64,000 nucleotides of DNA from Streptomyces sp. R21 (GTDB lineage Bacteria > Actinomycetota > Actinomycetes > Streptomycetales > Streptomycetaceae): positions 7,605,001-7,669,000 of the forward strand of contig NZ_CP163435.1 of the NCBI RefSeq assembly GCF_041051975.1. The letters run 5' to 3'. The notes under the pieces are model-generated. The model saw only the letters and a program-made list of their open reading frames with translations, made no database searches and was not told where the DNA came from. Numbering within the stretch: the stretch's first letter is position 1; each line of letters begins with the position of its first letter. This document shows positions 42,878 through 52,956 of this stretch, one piece after another. The translations under genes and the position numbers were made by a program.

Positions 42878-42907
42878 TTGACACCTCTGCGACACGCCTA
42901 CTTAACA
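42878..42907 (+). promoter_or_regulatory. Promoter of the alpha-glucoside operon
   Basis: A consensus TTGACA (42878-42883) lies 18 nt before TTAACA (42902-42907). A palindrome ATGCATGCAT (42907-42916) sits at the expected transcript start and could be an operator. This makes GTG 42947 the first usable start. Confidence 0.65.
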
Positions 42908-42946
42908 TGCATGCATAACCGCTGGCACGAACAGACAGGTCGACGG

Positions 42947-44584
<1,638 letters not shown>

Positions 44585-44600
44585 TCCTCCGTCAGTTCTT

Positions 44601-44633
44601 CATCCTTCTTCATCCTTCTTCATCCTTCGAAGG
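44601..44633 (+). repeat. Pyrimidine-rich decamer repeats before the binding-protein gene
   Basis: CATCCTTCTT (44601-44610, 44611-44620) and CATCCTTCGA (44621-44630) are three direct repeats. Each CCTTC could pair with the ribosome-binding site GAAGGG (44629-44634); the last copy makes a perfect CCTTCGAAGG palindrome with it. Confidence 0.75.
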
Positions 44634-44643
44634 GACATCAACG

Positions 44644-45969
44644 ATGATGCGACGACGTACGACCCTGCTCACGAGCTGCACCGCCCTCGCCCTGGCGCTC
44701 GGCGCCACCGCCTGTGGAGGCGGCCCCGTCTCCGCGGGCGGCGGAGACAAGCCGCTCAGCGGCCAGACGGTCGACGTGGCCGGTGTCTGGTCCGGCAGCG
44801 AGCAGAAGAACTTCCAGAAGGTGCTGGACGCCTTCACCGAGAAGACCGGCGCCAAGACCCGGTTCACCTCCACCGGTGACAACGTCTCCACCGTCGTCGG
44901 CAGCAAGATCGAGGGCGGCAACGCCCCCGACGTGGTGATGGTCCCGCAGGTCGGCGTGCTCCAGCAGTTCGCGAAGAAGGGCTGGCTCAAGCCGCTGTCC
45001 AAGACCACCCAGCAGTCGGTCGACGCCGAATACGCGAGCGTGTGGAAGAACTACGGCAGCGTCGACGGCACCCTGTACGGCCTCTACTTCAAGGCCGCCC
45101 ACAAGTCGACCGTCTGGTACAGCCCCGCCGCCCTCGACCAGGCGGGCGTCAAGCCGCCGACGACGTACGACGCCATGCTGAAGGCCGGACACACCGTCTC
45201 CGACTCGGGCCTCGCCGCCTTCTCCGTCGCCGGACAGGACGGCTGGACCCTCACCGACTGGTTCGAGAACATCTACCTCTCCCAGGCCGGACCCGAGAAG
45301 TACGATGCGCTGGCCGCCCACAAGATCAAGTGGACCGACCCGACGGTCGTCGACGCCCTCACCACGCTCGGCAAGCTGTTCAAGGACAAGCAGCTGATAG
45401 CCGGCGGCCAGAAGGGCGCCCTGAACACCGACTTCCCGGGCTCGGTCGAGAAGGTCTTCGGACCCAAGGCCGAGGCGGGCATGGTCTACGAGGGCGACTT
45501 CGTCGCCGGAGTCGCCAAGGACCAGTTCGGCAGGAAGATCGGCCAGGACGCCGACTTCTTCCCCTTCCCCGCGGTCGGCGGCGGCAAGGCGCCCGTGGTC
45601 AGCGGCGGCGACGCGGCGGTCGTCCTCAAGGACGGCAAGAACCAGAAGGCCGGCATGGCACTCCTGGAGTACTTGGCGACCCCCGAGGCGTCCGCCGTCT
45701 GGGCGAAGGCGGGCGGCTTCCTCTCCCCGAACAAGAAGCTCGCCCTCACCTCCTACGGCGACGACGTCACCCGCGAGACCGCCAAGTCCCTTGTCACCGC
45801 CGGGGATTCGGTCCGCTTCGACATGTCCGACCAGGCCCCGGCCGCGTTCGGCGGCACCAAGGGCGCGGGCGAGTGGAAGCTCCTCCAGGACTTCCTGCGC
45901 GACCCGTCCGACCCGAAGGGGACCGCGGCGAAGCTGGAGAACGCGGCGGCCAAGGCCTACCAGGGCTGA
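44644..45969 (+). CDS. Alpha-glucoside ABC transporter substrate-binding lipoprotein
   Basis: A 441-residue family-1 solute-binding protein. The signal ends in LGATAC with lipobox Cys, followed by a Gly/Ser-rich spacer and the start of the mature fold VDVAGVWSGSEQKNFQKVLDAF. Ligand-pocket elements include VPQVGVLQQFAKKGWLKPL, GLYFKAAHKSTVWYS and FFPFPAVGGGKAPVVSGGDAA. GAAGGGA at 44629-44635 is the ribosome-binding site for ATG 44644. It is the second gene of the operon, after the GH13 enzyme; likely ligand is maltose, trehalose or another alpha-glucoside (inference from the neighbouring enzyme). Confidence 0.9.
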   Translation: MMRRRTTLLTSCTALALALGATACGGGPVSAGGGDKPLSGQTVDVAGVWSGSEQKNFQKVLDAFTEKTGAKTRFTSTGDNVSTVVGSKIEGGNAPDVVMVPQVGVLQQFAKKGWLKPLSKTTQQSVDAEYASVWKNYGSVDGTLYGLYFKAAHKSTVWYSPAALDQAGVKPPTTYDAMLKAGHTVSDSGLAAFSVAGQDGWTLTDWFENIYLSQAGPEKYDALAAHKIKWTDPTVVDALTTLGKLFKDKQLIAGGQKGALNTDFPGSVEKVFGPKAEAGMVYEGDFVAGVAKDQFGRKIGQDADFFPFPAVGGGKAPVVSGGDAAVVLKDGKNQKAGMALLEYLATPEASAVWAKAGGFLSPNKKLALTSYGDDVTRETAKSLVTAGDSVRFDMSDQAPAAFGGTKGAGEWKLLQDFLRDPSDPKGTAAKLENAAAKAYQG

Positions 45970-45974
45970 TCACC

Positions 45975-47342
45975 GTGACCAGCACCCTCGTGAAAGAGAC
46001 GAGCCCACAGGCCACCGCCCCCGTGGCCGACCGCAGACGCCGGGCAAGGCGGCGCGGACGGATCGTCGCCGCGCTCTTCGTCCTCCCCGCCCTGCTGCTG
46101 CTCGGCGCACTCGTCGTCTACCCCGTGCTCTTCTCCGTCGGCCGCAGCTTCTTCGACGCCTCCGGCAACCGGTTCGTGGGCGGCGACAACTACGCCGAGA
46201 TGTTCCAGGACCCCGCCACCCTCAAGGCCATCCGCAACACCGTCGTCTGGGTGGTCGTGGCCCCGGCCCTGCTGACCGGCCTCGGCCTGATCCTCGCCGT
46301 CCTGGTGGAGAAGGTCCGCTGGGCCACCGCCTTCAAGCTGCTGCTCTTCATGCCCATGGCGGTCTCCTTCCTCGCCGCGGGCATCATCTTCCGGCTCGCG
46401 TACGACGAGGACCCCGACAAGGGCGTTCTCAACGCCGCCGTCGTCTCGGTGCACGACGCCTTCAAGGGCACGTCGTCGTACCCGACCGCCCGGGCGCGCG
46501 ACGGACACGGCCTGACCAAGAGCGCTGACGGCTCCTACCGTACGAGCGCCACCGCGTCCCCCGGTCACACCGTCGGCCTCGGACTGGTGGGTGTCCTCCC
46601 CGGCGACCTGCCGAGGGACGCGAAGCCCGCGTACGCCGCGGCCGGACAGCAGGCCACCTCGGGCGAACTCCGCGGTGTCGTCTACCTGGACTTCACGCCC
46701 GGCGGGGGAGGGGAACAGGGCAAGGTCGACAAGGCGGAGAGCGGGCTGCCCGGGATGAAGGTCGAGGCGGTACGGGACGACGGGGAGACCGTCGCGAGCA
46801 CCACGACCGCCGCCGACGGGTCCTTCCGCTTCGGAGACCTCGACTCCGGTTCGTCGTACGCCCTGCGGCTGCCCGAGTCGAACTTCGCCCCGCCCTACGA
46901 GGGTGTCTCCTGGCTCGGCCCGGCCCTCGTCACGCCCGCCATCATCGGCGCGTATCTCTGGATCTGGACCGGCTTCGCCATGGTGCTGATCGGCGCCGGG
47001 CTCGCCGCGTTGCCGCGCGACGCGCTGGAGGCGGCCCGGATGGACGGCGCGAACGAGTGGCAGATCTTCCGCCGGATCACCGTGCCGCTGCTCGCCCCCG
47101 TGCTCACCGTGGTCTTCGTGACCCTGGTGATCAACGTGATGAAGGTCTTCGACCTCGTCTACATCATCGCGCCGGGCCCCGTGCAGGAGGACGCCACCGT
47201 GCTGGCCACCCAGATGTGGCTGGTGTCCTTCGGTGGCGGCAACAACCAGGGCCTGGGCAGCGCGCTCGGCGTCCTGCTGCTGCTCCTGGTGGTCCCGGCC
47301 ATGGTCTTCAACGTCCGCCGTTTCCGAAGGAGTCAACGATGA
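45975..47342 (+). CDS. Sugar ABC permease with large extracellular insert (AglF/MalF-like)
   Basis: A 455-residue inner-membrane permease, first of the pair. Helix 1 is at about 30-57, helices 2 and 3 at about 88-143; a ~170-residue extracytoplasmic insert follows (about 145-312) before helix 4 (SWLGPALVTPAIIGAYLW). The EAA loop is ALEAARMDGANEWQIFRRITVPLL. The insert contains a strand-rich module (about 229-300) with GVVYLDF, GLPGMKVEAVRDDGETV, TTAADGSFRFGDLDSG and a YALRLP end, resembling SdrD B-type/carboxypeptidase-regulatory (Cna-B-like) domains. E. coli MalF also has its large loop between helices 3 and 4, used to hold the binding protein, but with a different fold. GTG 45975 is five bases after the previous stop. 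Confidence 0.9.
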   Translation: MTSTLVKETSPQATAPVADRRRRARRRGRIVAALFVLPALLLLGALVVYPVLFSVGRSFFDASGNRFVGGDNYAEMFQDPATLKAIRNTVVWVVVAPALLTGLGLILAVLVEKVRWATAFKLLLFMPMAVSFLAAGIIFRLAYDEDPDKGVLNAAVVSVHDAFKGTSSYPTARARDGHGLTKSADGSYRTSATASPGHTVGLGLVGVLPGDLPRDAKPAYAAAGQQATSGELRGVVYLDFTPGGGGEQGKVDKAESGLPGMKVEAVRDDGETVASTTTAADGSFRFGDLDSGSSYALRLPESNFAPPYEGVSWLGPALVTPAIIGAYLWIWTGFAMVLIGAGLAALPRDALEAARMDGANEWQIFRRITVPLLAPVLTVVFVTLVINVMKVFDLVYIIAPGPVQEDATVLATQMWLVSFGGGNNQGLGSALGVLLLLLVVPAMVFNVRRFRRSQR

Positions 47343-48178
47343 ACGCGCTCAGGCGAGGGCTCGGCAACAGCCTGGTGCAGGCGTTCCTCGTGCTGGTCGG
47401 GCTGGTGTGGCTCACGCCGCTCGCGGGTCTGTTCCTGTCGTCGTTGCGCTCGGCGCAGGACCAGGCGAGCGGCGGCTGGTGGACGGCTATCGCCAGCCCT
47501 GGGCAGCTGTCCTTCGACAACTACTCGGCGCTGCTGGGCAATTCGGGGATGACGCAGGCCTTCTGGAACACCGTGCTGATCTCGGTGCCGACCACGACGC
47601 TCGTCGTCGTGATCGCCGCGCTGGCCGGATACGCCTTCGCCTGGCTGGAGTTCCCTCTGCGGGAACCGCTCTTCCTGCTGGTCGTGGCCCTGTTGGTGGT
47701 TCCGGTCCAGATCGGTCTGCTGCCGGTGGCCAAACTCTTCGGGCAGCTGGGCCTGTTCGGCACGATTCCCGGTGTCGTCCTCTTCCACGTCGCCTACGGG
47801 CTGCCGTTCGCCGTCTTCCTGTTGCGCAACTACTTCGCCGAGATGCCGAAGGAGATGCTGGAGGCGGCGCGGATGGACGGGGGCACGGAGTGGCGCATCT
47901 TCACGCGGCTCGTCCTGCCCGTCGGGCGGCCGGCCATCGCCAGTCTCGCGATCTTCCAGTTCCTGTGGGTCTGGAACGACATGCTTGTCGCGCTGCTCTT
48001 CGCCGACAGTTCCTCGCAGCCGTTGACGGTTGAACTCCAGTCCCAGATACGGCAGTTCGGCAGCAACATCGATGTGCTGGCGCCGGGGGCGTTCCTGTCG
48101 CTGGTGGTTCCGGTGGTCGTCTTCTTCGCCTTCCAGAGGCACTTTGTGCAGGGGGTTATGGCGGGGTCGGTGAAGTGA
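47339..48178 (+). CDS. Sugar ABC permease (AglG/MalG-like)
   Basis: A 279-residue permease, second of the pair, with six helices and a normal length. The N-terminal helix (FLVLVGLVWLTPLAGLFLSSL), PVQIGLLPVAKLFGQLGLFGT and the EAA loop EMPKEMLEAARMDGGTEWRIFTRLVLP are visible. The ATG overlaps the previous stop (ATGA at 47339-47342), so the two permeases are made in equal amounts. No ATPase gene is present; as in other Streptomyces sugar systems, a shared ATPase (MsiK-type) elsewhere should power it. Confidence 0.92.
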   Translation: MNALRRGLGNSLVQAFLVLVGLVWLTPLAGLFLSSLRSAQDQASGGWWTAIASPGQLSFDNYSALLGNSGMTQAFWNTVLISVPTTTLVVVIAALAGYAFAWLEFPLREPLFLLVVALLVVPVQIGLLPVAKLFGQLGLFGTIPGVVLFHVAYGLPFAVFLLRNYFAEMPKEMLEAARMDGGTEWRIFTRLVLPVGRPAIASLAIFQFLWVWNDMLVALLFADSSSQPLTVELQSQIRQFGSNIDVLAPGAFLSLVVPVVVFFAFQRHFVQGVMAGSVK

Positions 48179-48201
48179 GTGGGGGCGGCCCTTCGGGGTT
48201 G

Positions 48202-48406
48202 TTCGCCCCCTCCGCCCCAACCCTTCCCGTTGTCCTGGGGGCTGCGCCCCCTCTCCCCCTGCATCGCGCTTGCGCGCTCGTCCTCAAACGCCGGACGGGC
48301 TGACTAGCCCGTCCGGCGTTTGAGGACGAGGCCGTTCAGGCCGATAGCGGGGGTCTGGGGGCGCAGCCCCCAGGAACAAGGGACGGGTAGGGGCGGAGGG
48401 GGCGAA
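48202..48406. repeat. Three nested perfect inverted repeats (Streptomyces REP-like element)
   Basis: Perfect paired arms: TTCGCCCCCTCCGCCCC (48202-48218) with 48390-48406; CCTGGGGGCTGCGCCCC (48234-48250) with 48358-48374; and the 23-bp innermost arms (48279-48301 with 48306-48328, loop GACT). The region fills the gap between the convergent permease and pgl genes. Confidence 0.85.
48279..48328. terminator. Bidirectional terminator core of the nested repeat
   Basis: A perfect 23-bp stem (CGTCCTCAAACG..., 48279-48301) with a 4-nt loop separates the convergent sugar-permease and pgl operons, so it can end both transcripts. Confidence 0.75.
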
Positions 48407-48429
48407 AGAAACCCCCACCGCCCCTCACC

Positions 48430-49212
48430 TCACGGCGAAGCCGGCGGATACAGCGACCGCGGTAGCTGGGATGCCGCCGCCGCGTCCAGCAGCCACAGCG
48501 TGCGCGAGCGGCCGTAGGCCCCGGCCGCCGGGGCCTGTACCTCGCCCGCGCCCGAGAGGGCGATCGCCGCGGCCTGGGCCTTGTCCTCGCCGGCCGCGAG
48601 GAGCCACACCTCACGCGCCGCCCGGATCGCGGGCAGCGTGAGGGAGACCCGGGTGGGCGGCGGCTTCGGCGCGCCGTGCACGCCGACGACCATCCGCTCC
48701 GTCTCCCGCACCGCGGGCAACTCCGGGAAGAGCGAGGCCACATGGGTGTCCGGCCCGACGCCGAGCATCAGGACGTCGAAGGTCGGAACGGCACCGTGGT
48801 TCTCGGGCCCCGCGGCCCGGGCGAGCTCCGAGGCGTACGCGGCAGCCGCCGCGTCGGCATCGGCGCCGTACGGCCCGTCCGAGGCGGGCATGGCGTGCAC
48901 CCGCTTCGGGTCGAGCGGAACGGAGTCCAGCAGGGCCGCGCGAGCCTGCGTGACATTGCGCTCGGGGTCGCCCTCGGGCAGGAACCGCTCGTCGCCCCAC
49001 CACAGGTCGAGGCGGCCCCAGTCGACGGCGTCCCGGGCGGGCGCGGCGGCCAGCGCGGCGAGCAGCCCGTTGCCGTTGCGGCCGCCGGTGAGGACCACGG
49101 AGGCGTAGCCGCGCGAGGCCTGCGCGTCCACGACCTTCGTGATCAGCCGGGCCGCGGCGGCCTGGGCCATCAGCTCCTTGTCGCGGTGGACGACGAGCTG
49201 CGGAGTACTCAC
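48430..49212 (-). CDS. pgl: 6-Phosphogluconolactonase
   Basis: A 260-residue lactonase hydrolysing 6-phosphoglucono-1,5-lactone in the pentose-phosphate pathway. It shares the glucosamine-6-phosphate-isomerase fold: GYASVVLTGGRNGNGLLAAL, LWWGDERFLPEGDPERN (the lactonase-specific DERxx...ERN signature) and DVLMLGVGPDTHVASLFP are present. The GTG at 49212 overlaps the opcA stop (GTGA), so the last three genes of the operon are translationally coupled. It is the last gene of tkt-tal-zwf-opcA-pgl. Confidence 0.95.
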   Translation of the reverse strand: MSTPQLVVHRDKELMAQAAAARLITKVVDAQASRGYASVVLTGGRNGNGLLAALAAAPARDAVDWGRLDLWWGDERFLPEGDPERNVTQARAALLDSVPLDPKRVHAMPASDGPYGADADAAAAAYASELARAAGPENHGAVPTFDVLMLGVGPDTHVASLFPELPAVRETERMVVGVHGAPKPPPTRVSLTLPAIRAAREVWLLAAGEDKAQAAAIALSGAGEVQAPAAGAYGRSRTLWLLDAAAASQLPRSLYPPASP

Positions 49213-50264
49213 TTCGCGGCCGCCTTCTTCGCCGGAGCCCTCTTGGCGGCGGCCTTCTTCGCCGCCGGTGCCTTCGTGGCGGTCGCGACAGCAGTCCCGC
49301 CGCCGGCTCCCGGGGCCTCGGACGAGGCCTCGGCGGCGTTGGCACTCAGCCGGTCCACGCCGTACCGCAGCGCGGACGCGTAGGTGTCGTCCGGGTCCAG
49401 CCGGCGCAGCTCCTCCGCGATCAGCTCGGACGTCTCGCGGCGCTTGAGCGCGACGGCACGGTCGGGCTGGCCCTCGATGGAGAGTGTGGCGAGCGACCCG
49501 TCCGGGCGGTCCAGGACGATCGGGCCGCAGCTGGTGCCCATCCGGACGGCGGTCAGGCCGGGACCGGAGGACAGCGAGCGCTTGACGGGGACGTCGAGCC
49601 GGTCCGCCAGCCACATCGCGAGCAGCTCGCAGCTGGGGTTGAACTCCTCGCCCTCCACCTCGACCTCCTCGACCTGGCAGGTGACCTGGTCGAGGGCGGC
49701 GGCCAGCATGGAGCGCCAGGGCGTGATGCGGGTCCACGCGAGGTCGGTGTCACCGGGTGTGTAGGCCTCGGCGCGGGCGCTCAGCTCCCGGACCGGGACC
49801 TCGGCCGCGTAGGTGTCCGTGACCCGGCGCTGCGCGAGGGCGCCGAGCGGGTCCCTGGCCGGGTCGTGCGGCGCGTTCACCGGCCACCAGACGACGACGG
49901 GGGCGTCCGGCAGCAGAAGCGGAAGGACCACCGACTGGGCGTGGCCCACGACCTCGCCGTACAGCCGCAGGACGACCGTCTCGCCGGTGCCCGCCTCCAC
50001 GCCCACCCGTACCTCGGCGTCGAGGCGCGACTTCGTGCGGTCGCGGGGTGAGCGGGAGACCCGCTTGACGACCACGAGGGTGCGCGAGGGGTGCTCGCGC
50101 GAGGCCTCGTTGGCTGCCTTCAGGGCGTCGTAGGCGTTCTCCTCGTCGGTGACGATGACGAGGGTGAGGACCATGCCGACGGCGGGGGTGCCGATGGCGC
50201 GGCGGCCCTGTACGAGCGCCTTGTTGATCTTGCTGGCAGTGGTGTCCGTCAGGTCTATCTTCAT
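49209..50264 (-). CDS. opcA: Glucose-6-phosphate dehydrogenase assembly protein OpcA
   Basis: A 351-residue OpcA-family protein, which binds and allosterically activates Zwf in actinobacteria and cyanobacteria. It starts MKIDLTDTTASKINKALVQGRR; the middle has VVWWPVNAPHDPARDPLGALA and ITPWRSMLAAALDQ, the typical conserved segments. The last ~35 residues form an Ala/Lys/Pro tail (APAAKKAAAK and related). ATG 50264 overlaps the zwf stop (ATGA, 50261-50264), favouring stoichiometric production of both partners. An upstream frame extension (50324) lies inside zwf and is rejected. Confidence 0.93.
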   Translation of the reverse strand: MKIDLTDTTASKINKALVQGRRAIGTPAVGMVLTLVIVTDEENAYDALKAANEASREHPSRTLVVVKRVSRSPRDRTKSRLDAEVRVGVEAGTGETVVLRLYGEVVGHAQSVVLPLLLPDAPVVVWWPVNAPHDPARDPLGALAQRRVTDTYAAEVPVRELSARAEAYTPGDTDLAWTRITPWRSMLAAALDQVTCQVEEVEVEGEEFNPSCELLAMWLADRLDVPVKRSLSSGPGLTAVRMGTSCGPIVLDRPDGSLATLSIEGQPDRAVALKRRETSELIAEELRRLDPDDTYASALRYGVDRLSANAAEASSEAPGAGGGTAVATATKAPAAKKAAAKRAPAKKAAAK

Positions 50265-51799
50265 GGGCGACGCCAGCTCCGTCCGTCTCGCTCGAGCATT
50301 TCGTCCGCCTCGACGGGCCCCCACGTTCCGGACGGGTACTGCGCGGGCTTGCCGTGCTTGTCCCAGTACTGCTCGATCGGGTCGAGGATCTTCCAGGACA
50401 GCTCGACCTCCTCCGTACGCGGGAAGAGGTTCGAGTCGCCGAGCAGCACGTCGAGGATCAGACGCTCGTACGCCTCCGGGCTGGACTCGGTGAACGACTC
50501 GCCGTAGGCGAAGTCCATCGACACGTCCCGGATCTCCATCGAGGTGCCCGGCACCTTGGAGCCGAAGCGGACCGTGATGCCCTCGTCCGGCTGGACGCGG
50601 ATGACGATCGCGTTCTGGCCGAGCTCCTCCGTCGCCGTGTGGTCGAAGGGGGAGTGCGGGGCGCGCTGGAAGACGACCGCGATCTCGGTGACGCGGCGGC
50701 CCAGACGTTTGCCGGTGCGCAGGTAGAAGGGGACGCCCGCCCAGCGGCGGTTGTCGACCTCCAGCCTGATCGCGGCGTACGTGTCGGTCTTCGACTTGGG
50801 GTCGATACCGTCTTCCTGGAGGTAGCCGACGGCCTTCTCGCCGCCCTGCCAGCCCGTCGCGTACTGCCCGCGGACGGTGTCCTTGCCCAGGTTCTTCGGC
50901 ACCTTGACCGCGCCGAGCACCTTGGTCTTCTCCGCGGCCAGCGCGTCCGCGTCGAAGGAGGAGGGCTCCTCCATCGCGGTCAGCGCCATCAGCTGGAGCA
51001 GGTGGTTCTGGATGACGTCACGGGCGGCGCCGATGCCGTCGTAGTACCCGGCGCGGCCGCCGATGCCGATGTCCTCGGCCATGGTGATCTGCACGTGGTC
51101 GACGAAGGACCGGTTCCAGATCGGCTCGAACATCTGGTTGGCGAAGCGCAGCGCCAGAATGTTCTGGACCGTCTCCTTGCCGAGGTAGTGGTCGATGCGG
51201 AAGACCTGGTCCGGGGCGAAGACCTCCTCCACGGTCGAGTTGAGGTCCTCGGCCGACTGGAGGTCGTGGCCGAAGGGCTTCTCGATGACCGCGCGGCGCC
51301 AGGAACCGCCCTCCTGGTCGGCCAGGCCGTGCTTCTTCAGCTGCTGGATGACCACCGGGAAGGCGGACGGAGGCACGGACAGGTAGAAGGCGAAGTTGCC
51401 GCCCGTGCCCTGCGCCTTGTCCAGCTCCTCGATCGTGCTGCGCAGCCGTTCGAAGGCGTCGTCGTCGTCGAAGGTGCCCTGGACGAAGCGCATCCCCTGG
51501 ATGAGCTGCTGCCAGACCTCCTCGCGGAACGGCGTACGCGCGTGCTCCTTGACCGCGTCGTGGACCTCCTGCGCGAAGTCCTCGTTGGCCCACTCGCGGC
51601 GGGCGAAGCCGACGAGCGAGAAGCCCGGCGGAAGCAGACCGCGGTTCGCCAGGTCGTACACAGCGGGCATCAGCTTTTTACGTGACAAATCGCCCGTAAC
51701 GCCGAAGATCACCAGGCCCGACGGCCCCGCGATACGCGGGAGCCGTCGGTCCGCGGCGTCACGAAGCGGATTCGCTCCGGTGACGGGGGAAGGTGACAA
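50261..51799 (-). CDS. zwf: Glucose-6-phosphate dehydrogenase
   Basis: A 512-residue enzyme oxidising glucose-6-phosphate to 6-phosphogluconolactone and making NADPH. FGVTGDLSRKKLMPAVYDLA binds the nucleotide; RIDHYLGKETVQNIL holds the active-site His and Lys; EKPFGHDL is the substrate/cofactor region. TTG 51799 is set by GGAGGG (51812-51817), 8 nt away; GTG or ATG in-frame starts downstream have none. It is four bases after the tal stop, and overlaps opcA, so tal-zwf-opcA-pgl are one unit. The neighbouring OpcA suggests redox or allosteric control. Confidence 0.97.
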   Translation of the reverse strand: MSPSPVTGANPLRDAADRRLPRIAGPSGLVIFGVTGDLSRKKLMPAVYDLANRGLLPPGFSLVGFARREWANEDFAQEVHDAVKEHARTPFREEVWQQLIQGMRFVQGTFDDDDAFERLRSTIEELDKAQGTGGNFAFYLSVPPSAFPVVIQQLKKHGLADQEGGSWRRAVIEKPFGHDLQSAEDLNSTVEEVFAPDQVFRIDHYLGKETVQNILALRFANQMFEPIWNRSFVDHVQITMAEDIGIGGRAGYYDGIGAARDVIQNHLLQLMALTAMEEPSSFDADALAAEKTKVLGAVKVPKNLGKDTVRGQYATGWQGGEKAVGYLQEDGIDPKSKTDTYAAIRLEVDNRRWAGVPFYLRTGKRLGRRVTEIAVVFQRAPHSPFDHTATEELGQNAIVIRVQPDEGITVRFGSKVPGTSMEIRDVSMDFAYGESFTESSPEAYERLILDVLLGDSNLFPRTEEVELSWKILDPIEQYWDKHGKPAQYPSGTWGPVEADEMLERDGRSWRRP

Positions 51800-51803
51800 G
51801 ATT

Positions 51804-52922
51804 TCAGCCCTCCGAGGGGGCGAGGCGCTGGAGCTCCGCCTCGGTCGACTTGAGCAGGTCGTTCCAGGACGCCTCGAACTTGTCGACGCCCTCGTCCTCC
51901 AGCAGCTGGACCACGTCGTCGTACGAGATCCCGAGCTTCTCGACCGCGTCGATCTCGGCGCGCGCCTGCTCGTACGTACCGGCGATCGTGTTGCCCGTGA
52001 TCTGCCCGTGGTCCTCGGTGGCCACCAGAGTGGCCTCCGGCATGGTGTTCACCGTGTTCGGCGCGACCAGGTCGTCGACGTACAGGGTGTCCTTGTAGGC
52101 CTTGTCCTTGACGCCGGTCGAGGCCCACAGCGGACGCTGCTTGTTGGCCTGCGCCTTGTCGAGGGCGGCCCAGCGGTCGGTGGAGAAGACCTCCTCGTAC
52201 GCCTGGTAGGCGAGCCGCGCGTTGGCGAGACCGGCCTTGCCGCGCGCGGCCTTGGCCTCGTCGGTGCCCAGCGCGTCGATCCGCTTGTCGATCTCGGTGT
52301 CCACGCGGGACACGAAGAAGGACGCCACCGAGTGGATCTTGGAGAGGTCCAGGCCCGCGGCCTTCGCCTTCTCCAGACCGGCCAGGTAGGCGTCCATGAC
52401 CTCGCGGTAGCGCTCCAGCGAGAAGATCAGCGTCACGTTGACGCTGATGCCCCTGCCGATGACCTCGGTGATCGCGGGCAGGCCCGCCTTGGTCGCCGGG
52501 ATCTTGATGAGCGTGTTGGGACGGTCCACCAGCCAGGCCAGCTGCTTGGCCTCGGCGATCGTCGCCGCGGTGTTGTGCGCCAGGCGCGGGTCGACCTCGA
52601 TCGAGACGCGGCCGTCCTGGCCGCCGGTCGCGTCGAACACCGGGCGCAGGATGTCGGCGGCGTCACGGACGTCCGCCGTCGTGATCATGCGGATGGCCTC
52701 TTCGACGGTGACCTTGCGGGCGGCGAGGTCGGCGAGCTGCTGCTCGTAACCGTCACCGCTGCTGATCGCCTTCTGGAAGATCGACGGGTTGGTGGTGACG
52801 CCCACGACGTGCTGCTGGTCGATCAGTTCGGCGAGGTTGCCGGACGTGATCCGCTTGCGCGACAGGTCGTCCAGCCAGATCGCGACGCCTTCCTCGGAGA
52901 GGCGCTTGAGTGCGTCTGTCAT
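51804..52922 (-). CDS. tal: Transaldolase
   Basis: A 372-residue transaldolase of the actinobacterial type, moving dihydroxyacetone units between sedoheptulose-7-phosphate and glyceraldehyde-3-phosphate. It shows GVAIWLDDLSRKRI, VTTNPSIFQKAI, NTLIKIPATKAGLPAI (the Schiff-base Lys is in this segment) and the barrel end IHSVASFFVSRVDTEIDKRID; ASTGVKDKAYKDTLYVDDLV closes the active site. ATG 52922 follows GGAGATG-like sequence at 52930. It lies between tkt and zwf in the reverse-strand pentose-phosphate operon. Confidence 0.96.
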   Translation of the reverse strand: MTDALKRLSEEGVAIWLDDLSRKRITSGNLAELIDQQHVVGVTTNPSIFQKAISSGDGYEQQLADLAARKVTVEEAIRMITTADVRDAADILRPVFDATGGQDGRVSIEVDPRLAHNTAATIAEAKQLAWLVDRPNTLIKIPATKAGLPAITEVIGRGISVNVTLIFSLERYREVMDAYLAGLEKAKAAGLDLSKIHSVASFFVSRVDTEIDKRIDALGTDEAKAARGKAGLANARLAYQAYEEVFSTDRWAALDKAQANKQRPLWASTGVKDKAYKDTLYVDDLVAPNTVNTMPEATLVATEDHGQITGNTIAGTYEQARAEIDAVEKLGISYDDVVQLLEDEGVDKFEASWNDLLKSTEAELQRLAPSEG

Positions 52923-52956
52923 GGAAATTGCATCTCCTACGTGTCGTATATCAGCG

